Of a stretch of 64,000 nucleotides of DNA, positions 52,431 through 63,763 are shown one piece after another; the stretch's first letter is position 1, and each line of letters begins with the position of its first letter. A program made the position numbers and the translations under genes. Below the pieces are notes generated by a model, which saw nothing but the letters and a program-made list of their open reading frames with translations, was not told the origin of the DNA and ran no database searches. The stretch covers positions 149,577 to 213,576 of the forward strand of contig JARUPY010000405.1 in the NCBI GenBank assembly GCA_029817715.1, read 5' to 3'. This DNA comes from Melastoma dodecandrum. Taxonomy: Eukaryota > Streptophyta > Magnoliopsida > Myrtales > Melastomataceae.

Positions 52431-53240
52431 ATGGCCCCGAACTCCATCATCCTTTCGGTCCTTTTCCTTCTGTTGTTGTCGATAAGCTCTAGTCTCGAAT
52501 CCGATGATGTCATGACGTGTGCAAAGAATCACCTCAAGGCATTTGGCTACTTGTTGGAGAATTATACCTCGATCGACAACAACACCTACGATGAGGCCTT
52601 GGTGTCTGCCCTGAGGAAGTACCAAACTTCCTATGGATTGAATGTCTCGGGAAGAATAGAGCTTGACACTTTGATGATGATGAGTCGTCCTCACGGCGGT
52701 GTCCCCGACCGTCCCTCAACGGACAACATCAAGCTGCAGCATGCTTTCTTTCCAAGAAATCCCAAATGGCCCAAAATCCAAGAGGAGACTCAGTACACTT
52801 TCATTACCAACACGCCTATCTCATCCAGAAACGTAAGCGTGGCCATATCGAGGGCGTTCTTGACATGGTCTACCGTAACGGGATTCACTTTCAAAGAGGT
52901 GTTGGGCGTTTTCAAATCGCCACCAATAAAGATAGGATTCTATAGAGGCGCACACGGGGATTCGAAACCTTTCGATGGCCGTGGCGGTTCCTTTGCCCAT
53001 TCCACCCAGCCAACAGGAGGAATTATGCACTTTGACGCGGATGAGGAATGGGGCACGGTCCAAGCTCCCAATATCCTTGACCTAGAATCGGTCGCATTGC
53101 ATGAGATTGGGCACGTTCTCGGGCTTGACCACAGCGACAGGCAGAGTGCCGTGATGTATGATGCATTTGGCTATGGGCGAATTAAGAGGGAACTTGACCA
53201 AGATGATATTGATGGCATTCGGGCTTTGTATGCGGAATGA
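52431..53240 (+). CDS. Matrixin copy 8, cysteine switch lost
   Basis: Intact 269-codon frame with signal peptide (~1-23), propeptide, switch region PHGGVPD (Cys89 to Gly, codon GGC), structural site HGD intact, catalytic site HEIGHVLGLDH and normal end DDIDGIRALYAE. Apart from the missing switch Cys all metal ligands are as in copy 1, so it is the best candidate for a constitutively active enzyme. Mirror partner of the damaged copy 2. Confidence 0.92.
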   Translation: MAPNSIILSVLFLLLLSISSSLESDDVMTCAKNHLKAFGYLLENYTSIDNNTYDEALVSALRKYQTSYGLNVSGRIELDTLMMMSRPHGGVPDRPSTDNIKLQHAFFPRNPKWPKIQEETQYTFITNTPISSRNVSVAISRAFLTWSTVTGFTFKEVLGVFKSPPIKIGFYRGAHGDSKPFDGRGGSFAHSTQPTGGIMHFDADEEWGTVQAPNILDLESVALHEIGHVLGLDHSDRQSAVMYDAFGYGRIKRELDQDDIDGIRALYAE

Positions 53241-53389
53241 ACAGTAGTAAATGTAATGATATAGCAACAAATGGGAATTTACCACCTTTTTATGTCGTTG
53301 TTATGGGAAGCGCTAATCTTCAGTATACGAAGATATCGTGTGCTACATACATGGGTAATTCGGTCTACTGCAAAAATTTACGGTCGACT

Positions 53390-53690
53390 TACATAAGCAA
53401 TAAATTGAGAAAGTTTGTACCTCAGTTCATACCCCAAGTTCATTCATTTCCGGAAAGTTATAAGTTTGTTCATTTTCGGAAAATTCATACACCAAGTTCG
53501 TTCTTTTCAGGTACACGAGTTCATTCGGTTCGAGAAAGTTCATATCGCAAGTCCGCTTCTTCCTGAAATGTTTGTTCCCCAAGTCTGTTCTTTTCCGACT
53601 AGTCGGTACACAAGTTCATTCGGTTTGGGAAAGTTCATATCCCAAGTCCGTTTCTTTCCTAAAATTAAAATTGCCTTGTTTACCATAGTG
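53390..53690 (+). repeat. Degenerate minisatellite downstream of copy 8
   Basis: Units of about 40-70 bp with words such as gttcattcggtt-gggaaagttcatatc-caagtccg repeat four to five times. Inverted counterpart of 35940-36210. Confidence 0.7.
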
Positions 53691-53929
53691 ATAGACGGGC
53701 TAGTGATAGGAGGAGCTTGTTGGGGTGGCGGCTATTTTCTCGAGTCGGTATTTTCGAGTAGTATTTTTCTTCTAAAAGTTTATATCCAATTTAATTATTG
53801 ACTATAAAAAAATTAAATACTAACATCTACTACCAATTTGTTATGTATGTAATTTGTAAATTTATTATTTTTCTAAATATTTTTTATTTAGTTGTCACTT
53901 GTAAAAAGTAACTTGAGTGTGTCTTCTAA

Positions 53930-54290
53930 ATGACCAGCCGTGACGAAATCTACTTTCCATGGGTGGTGACAAATGAGCCCAACCCAGATATACCCTTAGG
54001 TTCTAAACTCGTGATCATGGGGAGGGACACCCCTTCGATGGGCCCGGCGGCATCATCGCTCACTCCTTCTCTCTGACAACTGGGTGGCTCCACTGTGAAG
54101 TGGACCGGAAATGGAGGACGGAATCTGATGCTAGAATGTTCGACCTGGAGTCGATCTCGCGCGTCAGATAGGGCACCATCTCGGGCACGGTCGCAGCACC
54201 CACAAATGCACGTCAATTGCCAATGTGGGAAACTAAAGAGGATTCTTCAAACTGATGATACTATTAATGGCATTCATGCTTTGAAATTTC
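53930..54290 (+). pseudogene. Matrixin catalytic fragment, divergent
   Basis: Frames encode PFDGPGGIIAHSFSLTTGWLH, VDRKWRTESDARMFDLESIS, and later KLKRILQTDDTINGIHALKF, matching the structural-zinc region and C-terminus of matrixins. The HExxH segment is lost or scrambled. It differs more from the cluster than the other copies do and may be an older member. Confidence 0.75.
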
Positions 54291-54465
54291 TATTTGATTA
54301 TTCCCTCCATTTAAAAGCACTTCCTATATGTTCTGGCTCATGCTCGTTTTCTTCACATATTGTTCATCATCGCTTGAGGATTTTTACTAATGTTTATAAA
54401 GAAATCACGAAAATTATTTTTTGGTAGATTTTGACCCATTTTTTTCATAGTTATAAAAATAAAAA

Positions 54466-54660
54466 ATAATGGCCAAATTCTCGATTATATCTTTAAAGTT
54501 AGGTATTTTTTTTCCGATCTATCCTAAACATTTTCAAAATAACATCACGCATCCCAATGTTTAACCGTTATATTAATTTTAACTACCGTTAACCGAATCA
54601 GCTGACGGAAATCTACGCGGCACCCACTTGACATGTTACTCCGTCAGCTCACCGTTAAAC
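54466..54660 (+). repeat. TIR, left end
   Basis: Reads ggccaaattctc... to ctcaccgttaaact; inverted match to 55155-55345. Confidence 0.65.
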
Positions 54661-54777
54661 TCCTCCAAGCCCCTTCCACCCTCCTCCTCCTCACCCTTCC
54701 CCCTCCCCGATCTCGCACACATCCGCACTCTCCTCGAACCCCCCTGCCTCTCCCCCTCGAACTCGTCCCTTTCTTGG

Positions 54778-55149
54778 CTAATCCTGCTCTCTTGGAAGAA
54801 GAGCGGTGGCCGTAGGTGATCGGGGGAACCAGGTCCACGCAGGCTCCAGAGGTCGAAGAGAGACCTCATACGATTGGATGGGGCCGTCAGGTGGGGATGA
54901 ATTCATTGTGGGGGAGGCGGGCTTGTTGATTGGATCGTCGATGAAAGAGGGAGGGACTGCCAGGACGAGGCAGGCAAGGGGGCGGAAGTGGTGGAGGAGG
55001 GAGTAGAAGGGTCGACTCTGGAGGAGGGAGCTCCAGGACCTGAAGACACGGCAGGCGATGGAGTGGGCGGTGTAGGGCAGGCGGAGGAAGCACTCGACGG
55101 CCATGTCGTCGGGAACCTCGGGGATTATCTGACGGAGGGCGCCATGCAA
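54778..55149 (-). pseudogene. F-box/kelch-repeat protein fragment (right-arm copy)
   Basis: A minus-strand frame begins MHGALRQIIPEVPDDMAVEC, with the F-box core FLRLPYTAHSIACRVFRSWS, then PLACLVLAVPPSF and EPAWTWFPRSPTA, the start of the kelch region of KMD-like proteins. It stops after 123 codons; the kelch propeller is absent. F-box proteins recruit targets to SCF ubiquitin ligases, but this truncated piece could at most supply the F-box. Inverted copy of 35058-35660 and better preserved. Confidence 0.65.
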
Positions 55150-55154
55150 TGTCC

Positions 55155-55345
55155 AGTCAGCAGTTTAACGGTGAGCTAACGGAGTAATGTGCCAAGTGGG
55201 GCGCCACGTAGAATTCGTCTGCTGATTCGTTTAACGGTGGTTAAAATTGATATAAGGGCCAAACTTTAGAATGTGTGATGACATTTTGAAAAGTTTAAGG
55301 TAAATTAGAAAAAAGGCCAAACTTTAGGGTTGAATTGATAATTTG
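55155..55345 (-). repeat. TIR, right end
   Basis: Reverse complement of the 54466-54660 type sequence. Beyond it, 55346-55470 matches both sides of the pararetrovirus insertion in the left arm, i.e. the empty site. Confidence 0.65.
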
Positions 55346-55487
55346 GTAAAAATAAATTAATTAATGACGATAACAAGACATATAAAAAAATAAGGCAAAA
55401 CAGTAAAAGAAAAAGGTATATGTTTGTGACTTTATTACATTTATTAAAATAAAATGAAAATATTTTATTAGGAATATGACTACTATT

Positions 55488-56153
55488 TCAGTGCGCATCA
55501 AAACCCGGATGCCGTCAATATCATCTCGGCCAAGATGCCTCTTGATTTGCCCATATTCAAATGTAGGAAACATCGCGGCACTCTCTATGTTTGCTGTGGT
55601 CGAGCCCGAGAAGGTGGCCAATCTCTGCAACGCGACCGATTCTAGATCGAGAATATTGTTAGCTTGGACCATGCCCCATTCCTCATCCACGTCAAAGTGG
55701 AGTGCTCCTCTTGTCGGAAGGAAGGCATGAGCTAAGACACCGTAGCGACCATCGAAGGGATATCCATCCCCGTTGTTGCCTCAATAAAATCCTATGCGTA
55801 TTGGCGGTGATTTATAAAGACCCACCTCTTTGAATTGAAATCCCGACATGTGAGACCATTTCAAGAACGCGCTAGCTATGGCATCCTTTACGGTTCTGGC
55901 TGGGAGAGGTGGTTTTGTTACCGATAGCGTACATGAGGTTTTCCGTCAAAGAAAGCATACTGCAAGCGTGATGTTGTGGACATCATCTGTCAAGGGATAG
56001 TCGGGACACCGCAACGACGACGACTCATCATCGTCAACGTGTCGGGCCCTATTCTTCCCGTGACATTCAATCCAAAGAAAGTTTGGTACTTCCTTAGGGC
56101 AAACACCAAGGCCTCGTCATAGGAGGTATCATCGGTCCAAGGTATAATCCAAG
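55488..56153 (-). pseudogene. Matrixin copy 9, frameshifted; mirror partner of copy 1
   Basis: Minus strand encodes TDDTSYDEALVFALRKYQTF and RRRCGVP (switch Cys kept), then degraded catalytic sequence and [10 protein letters not shown] followed by a 1-base loss that destroys the HExxH frame, and [18 protein letters not shown]. Signal peptide and early propeptide are missing: homology ends near 56153. The residues particular to copy 1 ([28 protein letters not shown]) identify it as the same lineage. Confidence 0.88.
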
Positions 56154-56598
56154 GAAAATAGAAATTAATGTTATTTATTTCTAACAAATATGGAAAGAGA
56201 AGTTAATCCAATCATATACGATTTTATTTCTTGTTATTCATTTCAAATTAATATGAAAATGGAAATTAATTCACTCATATTCTTATAGGATTCAATCAGT
56301 TGTAACCTTTGTAGGTAAATGTCTCATTTCATTGGTTTGAAAATTAACCTCCCATGAAGTTGAAGTTGTTAAGAGACTGATTAGTTTGGCATCCTCCAAA
56401 CTGGTGACATGAGATTCATACCGTCCAAGCTCAACGATATGATGAAACAGTCAAGGTAGAGCTAGATTTGGCCATTCTGCAGAATTTCCTCGCAAAATGG
56501 GACACGACTGTCCATTTCAACACTTTCGAGCTGGCCTTAACTTATGAGGAGCGTTGCAAGCAAGCATGTTTTTTTCCATGGTTCGGACATCCTTCCTC
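56154..56598. other. 5' flank of copy 9, no gene
   Basis: Resembles 62830-63240 upstream of matrixin copy 11, so the two loci share a direct duplication. No coding signal. Confidence 0.5.
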
Positions 56599-56599
56599 T

Positions 56600-57160
56600 T
56601 ATTGGGAGAGAATCGTAATCAGTGCATAGTAATAATTTAAGGTATTACAACCGAATACAACAATCTTTTGTTTCATGATTATTCTTTCTGTAGATGCGAC
56701 ATCCTGCTTTTGCTTCTCCATGACCGCTTCTCTATGCTGACCTTCTAGTCGTCTTTCAGCATAGCCTCTGCCCCTCGCCACGAGACCTGCAATCCACGTC
56801 CTCTGCTGTGGGACCTTTTGTTGTTTCGAGAACAATTTTTGCATCTGCTCAGAGACATTCAACTTCACTTGAAATGCTTGCTCCACTGGGCTGTGTACCA
56901 GCTGACCACCGCTTTTCATGGACTTCTAGAGAACCCATCAAATCAGAGATGGAAACTTCTACGAGATCCCTCATTTCTTCAACCACGGTTACCACATGCT
57001 CAAACTTCTATGGTAAGCTTCTGAGGATTTTCTCAACAATTTTTCCGATCTGGAACAACTTATCCTCAACTTTTTAATTGATTGAGGATATCAAACGATC
57101 CTTGAGAAGTTTGATGGTTTCTACTCATTTTTTTCATGGTTAGGATTGTCGAATGTCTCT
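56600..57160 (-). pseudogene. Copia gag (UBN2) fragment
   Basis: Minus-strand frames carry VEKILRSLP, then MRDLVEVSISDLMG and VEQAFQVKLNVSEQ, the UBN2 gag region of Copia-derived sequences, followed by Arg/Gly-rich residues (VARGRGYAER). Several stops and frameshifts. A related copy lies at 63190-63750. Confidence 0.7.
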
Positions 57161-58312
57161 CCAAAGGTTCCGCAGTGCTTTATAGAGATCACCTTCTGTG
57201 ACCCTTTGATAACCTCCTTCTTTAGGACCTCCATGCTTCATTTACCTTCTTCAGGCCGAATATTCTTGGGTAGATGGTCTCTACTCAGTATATTGTTCCA
57301 TGGGCATTCTTCTTGACGTTCTCCTTGTACGCCCTTCTATGGGGTGGATGAACCCCTTCGGTGTGGAAAGTGTTTTGGCCATCTTCTAGGGAGAGAGTTT
57401 CCTTCTGAAACTTCTTCGTAACGAAACACTTTCTCCACTCAAGTTTTTTTCATTGATCTATGCGAATAAGGAAAATGGTATCCATTTGAAAACTCCAATA
57501 GTCGAAGTGCTCATCATCGAAGATAGGGATTTGGGTTCGAAGAAAAAAGGTGAAGAACGTGTTACCAGCGGATGGCATGACATGGACCTTCCGTGCTATG
57601 TGATAACCAAACTTGTTGGGGGGGTTACGATGTGGTAAGGATTGGATAGGATACGGGAATAAAGGATGCCAGCAGAACCTAGGTTTCCTATCCTGCGGAC
57701 GATCTTCTATAGGAATAGAGAAAAATCGAGGAATGTATCTATGGAAATGATTATTTTTCCTCAAGACTTTCTCTTTACATGAAATATCTACACGTTCCTT
57801 TATATATAAGGAGTAAGAAAATCCAAAATGACAATAGGAAACAACTGATATCTTAAATGAATATATTTAATGATCTATTTAAATGCTCTCTTAATGATTC
57901 CTCACTTAAATAAATTTTCCTTACTGACTTTTAATATTCGTATTTACCTAAATCATAAATTTAGCTTTCAACACAAGAGACCTCTTGGACTGTAATATCA
58001 TTGTATTATTAATTATCACCCATATAATTATCGCTAATAAAAGTTCGTTTATGCATTATTGTACTTGAAGAAAACTAACAATCTTTTTAAATAAAAATTA
58101 TACTTTATTATACAAAGATTTGTAAACTCGAAAAGAATTTGTAAAATAATTGTGTGTTTATTATTGGCACATCTTATATATAACATTTCCCTGCATTCGT
58201 AACGAATTTTCTTAGCTATGTTCATTTTTTAATATTATTTATTAATGTGCTATACAATGTTATCACTTTTTAAATTAAACTGAAAATCTTTTATTAGGAA
58301 TATTACTTTTTT
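57161..58312. other. No recognisable gene
   Basis: Sequence between the gag fragment and matrixin copy 10. Probably degraded retroelement followed by AT-rich flank. Overlapping frames at 57450-57764 have no motifs. Confidence 0.45.
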
Positions 58313-59239
58313 CTCATGTCCGCAATACAAAGCATGAATGCCGTCAATGTCATCTCGGTCATAGAATGCCTCCTAATTTGTCCATAGACATGTTGTAGGA
58401 AACATCACGGCACTCGGCTTGTCACCTGTGATAGAGCCCTAGAATGTGCCCCAATCCTCGTGCAAACGGCAACCGATTCTAGGTCGAGCGATATCGGCAT
58501 GCTGGTACCGTGCCCCAATTCTCCGTCCCAATCAAAGTGGATAATTCCAAACGGTGGAGAGAAGGAATGGGCAAATTCACGCACCGCGACCATCGAAGGG
58601 GTGTCCGATCCCCTCGATCACCTCTATAGAAATCCTATTTCGTAGTTTTCTGCCGGTTTAGAATACATTTCTCTACAAACATTAAAAGTGAATCCATGAT
58701 GCGGCCTGACCCATGTCGAGAAACGGCGCATTCGATATGGCCTGCACTTGCTTTTCTGGATGGGATAGGCGGGACGACTGTTGTTTTAGGAAGAGTGTAC
58801 TATGTGTCTGAGACTTGAATTTCTTCATGGATTTCAGGCGCCCAAGCGGGTTTTCCTGTGATAGAAAAGCATACTTGTGCGGAGTGATGTTTGTGGACAT
58901 CATCTGTTGAGGGACGGTCGGGGGACCAAACCGCAAACGATGGCCGCCGACTTCAATTCATCAATTCAACGTGTCAGGATCTTATTCTTCCCGAGACATT
59001 CAATCCAAAAGAAAGTTTGGGTTACTTCCTCCCAGGGCAGACTACCCTAAAGGCCTCCTCAGACGGTGGTTCGTCGTCGGTCGACCTTTGTAATCCCCCG
59101 ACAAGTAGCTCAAAGGCCTTGAGGTGGATTCTTTGTCAAACCTCATGACATTATCCAATTCGAGACTGGGGCTATATTCGGACAAATAAGAGGCAGTGGA
59201 CTACATGAATCCGAAAGGGATAATGGAGTTTGGGGCCAT
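58313..59239 (-). pseudogene. Matrixin copy 10, many single-base indels
   Basis: The ATG at 59239 and the flank up to the 'gagagacccctc' block match copies 2 and 8, and the end matches the DDIDGIHALY terminus. Homology runs across the whole gene, but the frame breaks about every 20-60 bp through one-base insertions, often in short homopolymers (e.g. cctcccaggg for cctcaggg). The switch region and zinc site are no longer readable in one frame. Either a decayed copy or poorly polished sequence. Confidence 0.85.
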
Positions 59240-59513
59240 TGTGTTTGATAGTTAGTTGTTTTAATTAATGGAGAGACCCCTCTTGATAGTCAGTTCATAT
59301 AGGACAGTTGGTATTAATTATCAAGAAGTATAAATTAATTTGGAATTCAGATCCGACATGTTTAACAAAATCTAAACTTATAATTAATTTTGGAAATACA
59401 AGTTAATTCCACTCCTGATTCTTCACAAAAAAAAAATTGTGAGATATCAACACCGATTTGTATATTCAAATATGTCCGTGATTAATTATCTTTTATATAA
59501 CGAAACTAATGGA

Positions 59514-59536
59514 TGATAAATTTTTTTTTCTTTTTT

Positions 59537-59564
<28 letters not shown>
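59514..59564. repeat. Poly-T/poly-C run
   Basis: A T-rich run is followed by 28 consecutive C residues (59537-59564). Such long C runs are rare in plant DNA and mark this area as a possible assembly or sequencing problem. Confidence 0.9.
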
Positions 59565-59567
<3 letters not shown>

Positions 59568-62339
59568 TTAATATCAAAAACTATATGCTTTCGGGTACTA
59601 AAACCTCAAGACACAACTTATCCAAAGCACATGGTTTCTTGATTAATCTCAACTTCTTAATTTAAATGTAACATTAAATAAAATGCTTTACTTGTAGTTT
59701 GTTTCTATACCAGGTCAGGTAGGTTCGTTCACTTAGGTCAATTCCACAATTAAATACTTTGATAATGAAATAATTCTTAAGTCATAAAGAATAGTTAATA
59801 ACACACCAAATTTTCACTCAAATTCATAGTTTCACAATGAAACATATTTTGGGGTTGACACAGATGTCTGGACGTTCTTTCCTAATTATACCGAAGGAAG
59901 GAAAGGATTTCTCTCTATCTCTGTAGAAGGATTAACAATATTAAGGGCTAATGTCTAACCGTTGCCTGATTTACAATGACCAGTTGATCAACCACCAAAA
60001 AAGAGCCACTTAGCAAGCACACCGCCCTAAATGGTCCCATTCCCCCAAAAACAGGGATATGCAGCCTTTTCTGCAATACTGTTTGCTTGCCCTCCAAAGT
60101 CGCCTAAAATAACTTCATCAAATTCCTCTTGGTAGTAAAATACTCAAGTGGTCATGGAGGAGGAAAAACCTTTTTACTAGTTAAACGCTCGTGGCAAGGA
60201 CCTGAAGAAGATAGATTACAGATTAAGTACAATTGAATTTAGAAGAGTATGAATTCTTTAAAATACTTCAAATGTATTAGACTTTCCTGCAGGCTACATA
60301 GACAAATATCTTTTACTCGTCAAAAAGTGGGAGCATAATGGCTAAGGATTGTCAACCGATCGTCGGACACGTACCATGCTGTTCACATTCAGAGTAAATC
60401 CATCCATGGACTTCCAAGGACTTCTCCACATAGCTCCTTCCTGACCAGCTTTAGAATCTCCATAGTCTATCCAAAGCGAAACACGGACTTTGGAGGTTTA
60501 GTAGTTGAGTCTTCGAAGGGGGGAAAAGATGAACAGAAAGATTTTGCACATGAAAAAAGAACTATCAGACCATTGCCTACTGAGCATTATTTAAACCCAG
60601 TTTTCAGATGCAAACTTCAGACAAACAAGTGTAATCAACATTTCAAAAGCTCGTTTAGGACCAAACAAGTGCCCAAAACCCCAAATAATGAGGCATTCGT
60701 CATTTGAGTGATGTTGGGATAAAAGGTACTATGAAAATAAACAATCTTTTATGGTCTGTGCATGGACTATGATAGAAAAGAAGGGATAATGAGGAGAAAT
60801 GGTTATTAAAGTTCTTCCTGAACAATTAAAAACGCAAAAGAATTTGATATACAAATGTTTTCTCACGCCAATTTTGCTTTGCCCAAGAAATATAAACATG
60901 CCATAAATTGTGGAGAGGAACTTATCGTGGGACCAAAGGAAAAGCCTACCCCGAGATAATGCTTCAAATTATTGGGAGAATAGTGATCCAAGGCAATGTA
61001 ACTTTCTCAAGAAGACGTCAAAAGTGAATTCCACTTGAATTCTCCAAGAAGATCCACCTACAAGACACAGAAACTAAAAGTTAGACCACTAAAACCAGCG
61101 ATGCAAAAAAACTTCAAAGCATTGTTTTGATATTGAACTGCCACAATCACTACAGGTTGCGAGAACTTGTTAACATTTCAAATACAGAAAGTATATTAGG
61201 GACATCTAACTCTACAATCCTGGTAACGATCTATACTTAAAGCTTCCTTAGGACAAGAAGCCTGGACAGGAACTGGCTAAGTTATAATGTATCAGACATC
61301 TGTCCCCACACACTATGCCCACAAGTCACAGCCACCATAAACTTGAGGGAAGAATGATGCCTGATTACCAAATATCTGACACCCATCACGGCTATTATGC
61401 TTCTCCAGACAATTCTTCAAAATTATGATAGGGATACCATGAATGAAGCACTAGAAATCTGCAGTTAATTGGCTATTAAAAACTGTGAGTTTCCTAATCC
61501 TACAACATAATGAGTTCCGCTGGATTTGGATTGAAGAAAGTAGAAAAATTGTCTTGAATTTTTCTTTAACAATTTCATTAACCCAATGTCTTTCCAGCCA
61601 ACTTATGCCTAGGAAAACTTCCCAGCATTGCAGGCCTTTTAGACAATTAAGACATCTAATGTAATCCAACATTCCAGGCCTTCGTGGTTTTATAGTTTGG
61701 AAAGGTCTCCGGTAGGCACTTGGTAAAGAGAATGTACATTTGGGGGGTACTCATAAAAATAACACAGCTGGATGCCCAACTACAAAAACCTAATGAAACC
61801 ATCCTCAATTAGCAGAACTTGGAAAACAAGATTAGTCGTCCATAAACTCAACTCACGTCAAAGTCAGACAGATCTATTCTTTATGTAGTTATATGAGATT
61901 ATTTTTCTACGTTGAACACTTCACATATACCATTTTTATGATTCAATTAACATGGGTATAACCAAAACTAAGGTACACATCTCCAACATATTGATGCTTC
62001 ATATTTGTTATCCCTCTATGTCAGACTCGAGACCTCTATTGGTATGCAGCAAATTTGTTTTTTGCACAAGAAAGAAAAGAAATTTGATTTGCCAGCAAAT
62101 CAGCCCAAAAAAAAATACCTGTGGACTTGAGATATTTTACCTCCTCCTTTCTAAGTGGGGCCCATATTTCTCAAACATTCATTCCCTCCGATTGTCGAGC
62201 TTCTAACCGCTCCTTTAACAAACCCAGTAACTCAGAACTGCCATTAGAGTCAATAATGCATTTTTCCACTACAAACATGCCCCTTCAGCGTTTATTGAAA
62301 ATCTCCCTAAAAACATAAGATGCATTTATTGAAATTCTT
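59565..62339. other. No recognisable gene
   Basis: About 2.8 kb of AT-rich sequence. I found no conserved coding motif, tRNA or LTR ends on either strand. Confidence 0.45.
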
Positions 62340-62775
62340 TTATTAGGAAACTTTTTAACTACTTTTCCGTCTCCACCATCAATACACATAAGCTTGAACT
62401 GCGATCAATGTTCTTCTTGTCATCCGGGTCGGGGAGCAGCGCAGACGATGGTTCGACTCATCGAAAATTATCGTGTCGGGGGGGGGCTTTTTTCCTTTTT
62501 TATTACTTAACTTCCCGAAACATTTCAATCCAAAATAAAAGTTTGGTACTCCCTCGGGGCAGACACCAGGGCATCGTCATAGGACGGTGTTCCGTCATTC
62601 GAGGTATAATCCTCGGCAAGTAAGCCAAATGTCCTTGAGATGATTCCTTGCAAACCTCATGACATCAACTTCGAGAACTAGGGCATATCGACAGCAAGAG
62701 ACGAAAAAAGGTCCGGAAAGCCGATGATGGAGTTTGAGGCGGACCATTGCCTTTCGATAGCCAAGTACTTGTTCC
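62340..62775 (-). pseudogene. Matrixin copy 11, N-terminal fragment with indels
   Basis: Minus strand: a damaged start, signal-peptide region, then DVMRFARNHLKD and broken pieces corresponding to YLSEDYTS, SYDDALVSA and the KYQTF helix. Everything after the propeptide is missing. Single-base insertions are frequent, as in copy 10. Confidence 0.8.
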
Positions 62776-63189
62776 TCCATGAAAATTTAGTTTATATAGA
62801 AAAACAAAATGGGCTGTTCGGCACTATTCATCAATAATTATATATTATTTTCACTTTATTAATTTATGGGAAATAGAAAGAGATTCTAAACATAACAAAA
62901 TCTAACTTATTTCCAGCATAGGCCAATAAGTTAATTTGGAAATAGAAATTAAATGTTATTTATTTCTAACAGAATATGGAAAGAGAAGTTTAATCCACTC
63001 AGAGTTTTTTAAAAAGATTTTGTATTTCTTGTTATTCATTTCGAAATTTAATATGAAAATGGAAAATTTAATTTCAGGATTTTGTATTTAAACAAACTAA
63101 CGCATTTATAGGTTTCAAAATGTCCTTAATTTCATTGGGGCTGAAAATTCAACCTCCAAACAAATGACAATGAGATTCATAATCATTAC
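62776..63189. other. 5' flank of matrixin copy 11
   Basis: Shares sequence with 56154-56598. No gene. Confidence 0.5.
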
Positions 63190-63755
63190 AAGCTCAAACG
63201 ATATGGATTGAAACAATCAAGCATAGAGCGTAGCATTTGGCCATTCCGCACGGAATTTCCCAGCAAAATGGGGGACACTACTCTCCCATTTCGACACTTT
63301 CGAGCAAGCCTCAAACTAATGGAGGTAGCATTGCAAGCAAGCATGTTTTTTTCCATAGTTTCGGACATCCTTTCTCTTGTGTTGTGAGAGAATCGAAAAT
63401 CGGTGTCACTAGTCAAATAATTTTGAGGTATAAATCCGAAGACGACAAGCTTTTGTTTCATGATTATTCTTTTCTGCAGTATGTGGCATCCTGCTACTAC
63501 CTACTTTTCCATGACCGCTTCTATGTGATGGCCTCCTAGCCGTCCCTTTCTGCATAGCCATTTGCCTCTTGCCACGGAGACTTGCCTCCACGTCCTCTGT
63601 CGTGGAGACCTTTTGTTGCTTCTAGATAACAATTTTTGGTTCTGCTCAGAGGGACATTCCAACCTTCACTTGAAATGCTTGCTCCACTGGGGCTGTTTAT
63701 ACTTCCTGACCCGCTTCTCATGGACTTCTAGAAAACCCATCAACTCAGGGATGTG
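63190..63755 (-). pseudogene. Copia gag (UBN2) fragment, second copy
   Basis: Parallels 56600-57000: the same 'catcaa-tcag-gatg' to 'ttccatgg-ttcggacatcc' segments, with added single-base insertions. Ends abruptly in matrixin sequence at about 63764. Confidence 0.65.
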
Positions 63756-63763
63756 GGAAAAAC

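Larger units (their letters stand above)
54460..55350. mobile_element. TIR element carrying an F-box gene fragment (Pack-MULE-like)
   Basis: Sequence 54466-54660 and the reverse complement of 55155-55345 align over about 190 bp (about 70-75% by eye), both ending in ctcaccgttaaact next to the captured segment. Long terminal inverted repeats around a GC-rich gene fragment are the hallmark of Pack-MULEs. Exact ends and the target duplication could not be fixed. The left-arm copy (34830-35660) keeps one TIR. Confidence 0.6.

Noticed and set aside
53390..53690. CRISPR-like spaced repeat
   Set aside because: Units are degenerate, vary in length and lie in plant nuclear DNA; this is a minisatellite.
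57450..57764. Possible protein-coding frames on both strands
   Set aside because: Complementary frames of similar length with no motif; most likely degraded retroelement sequence.
61451..62318. Short frames in the 59.6-62.3 kb gap
   Set aside because: All under 90 codons with no motif, splice context or promoter.
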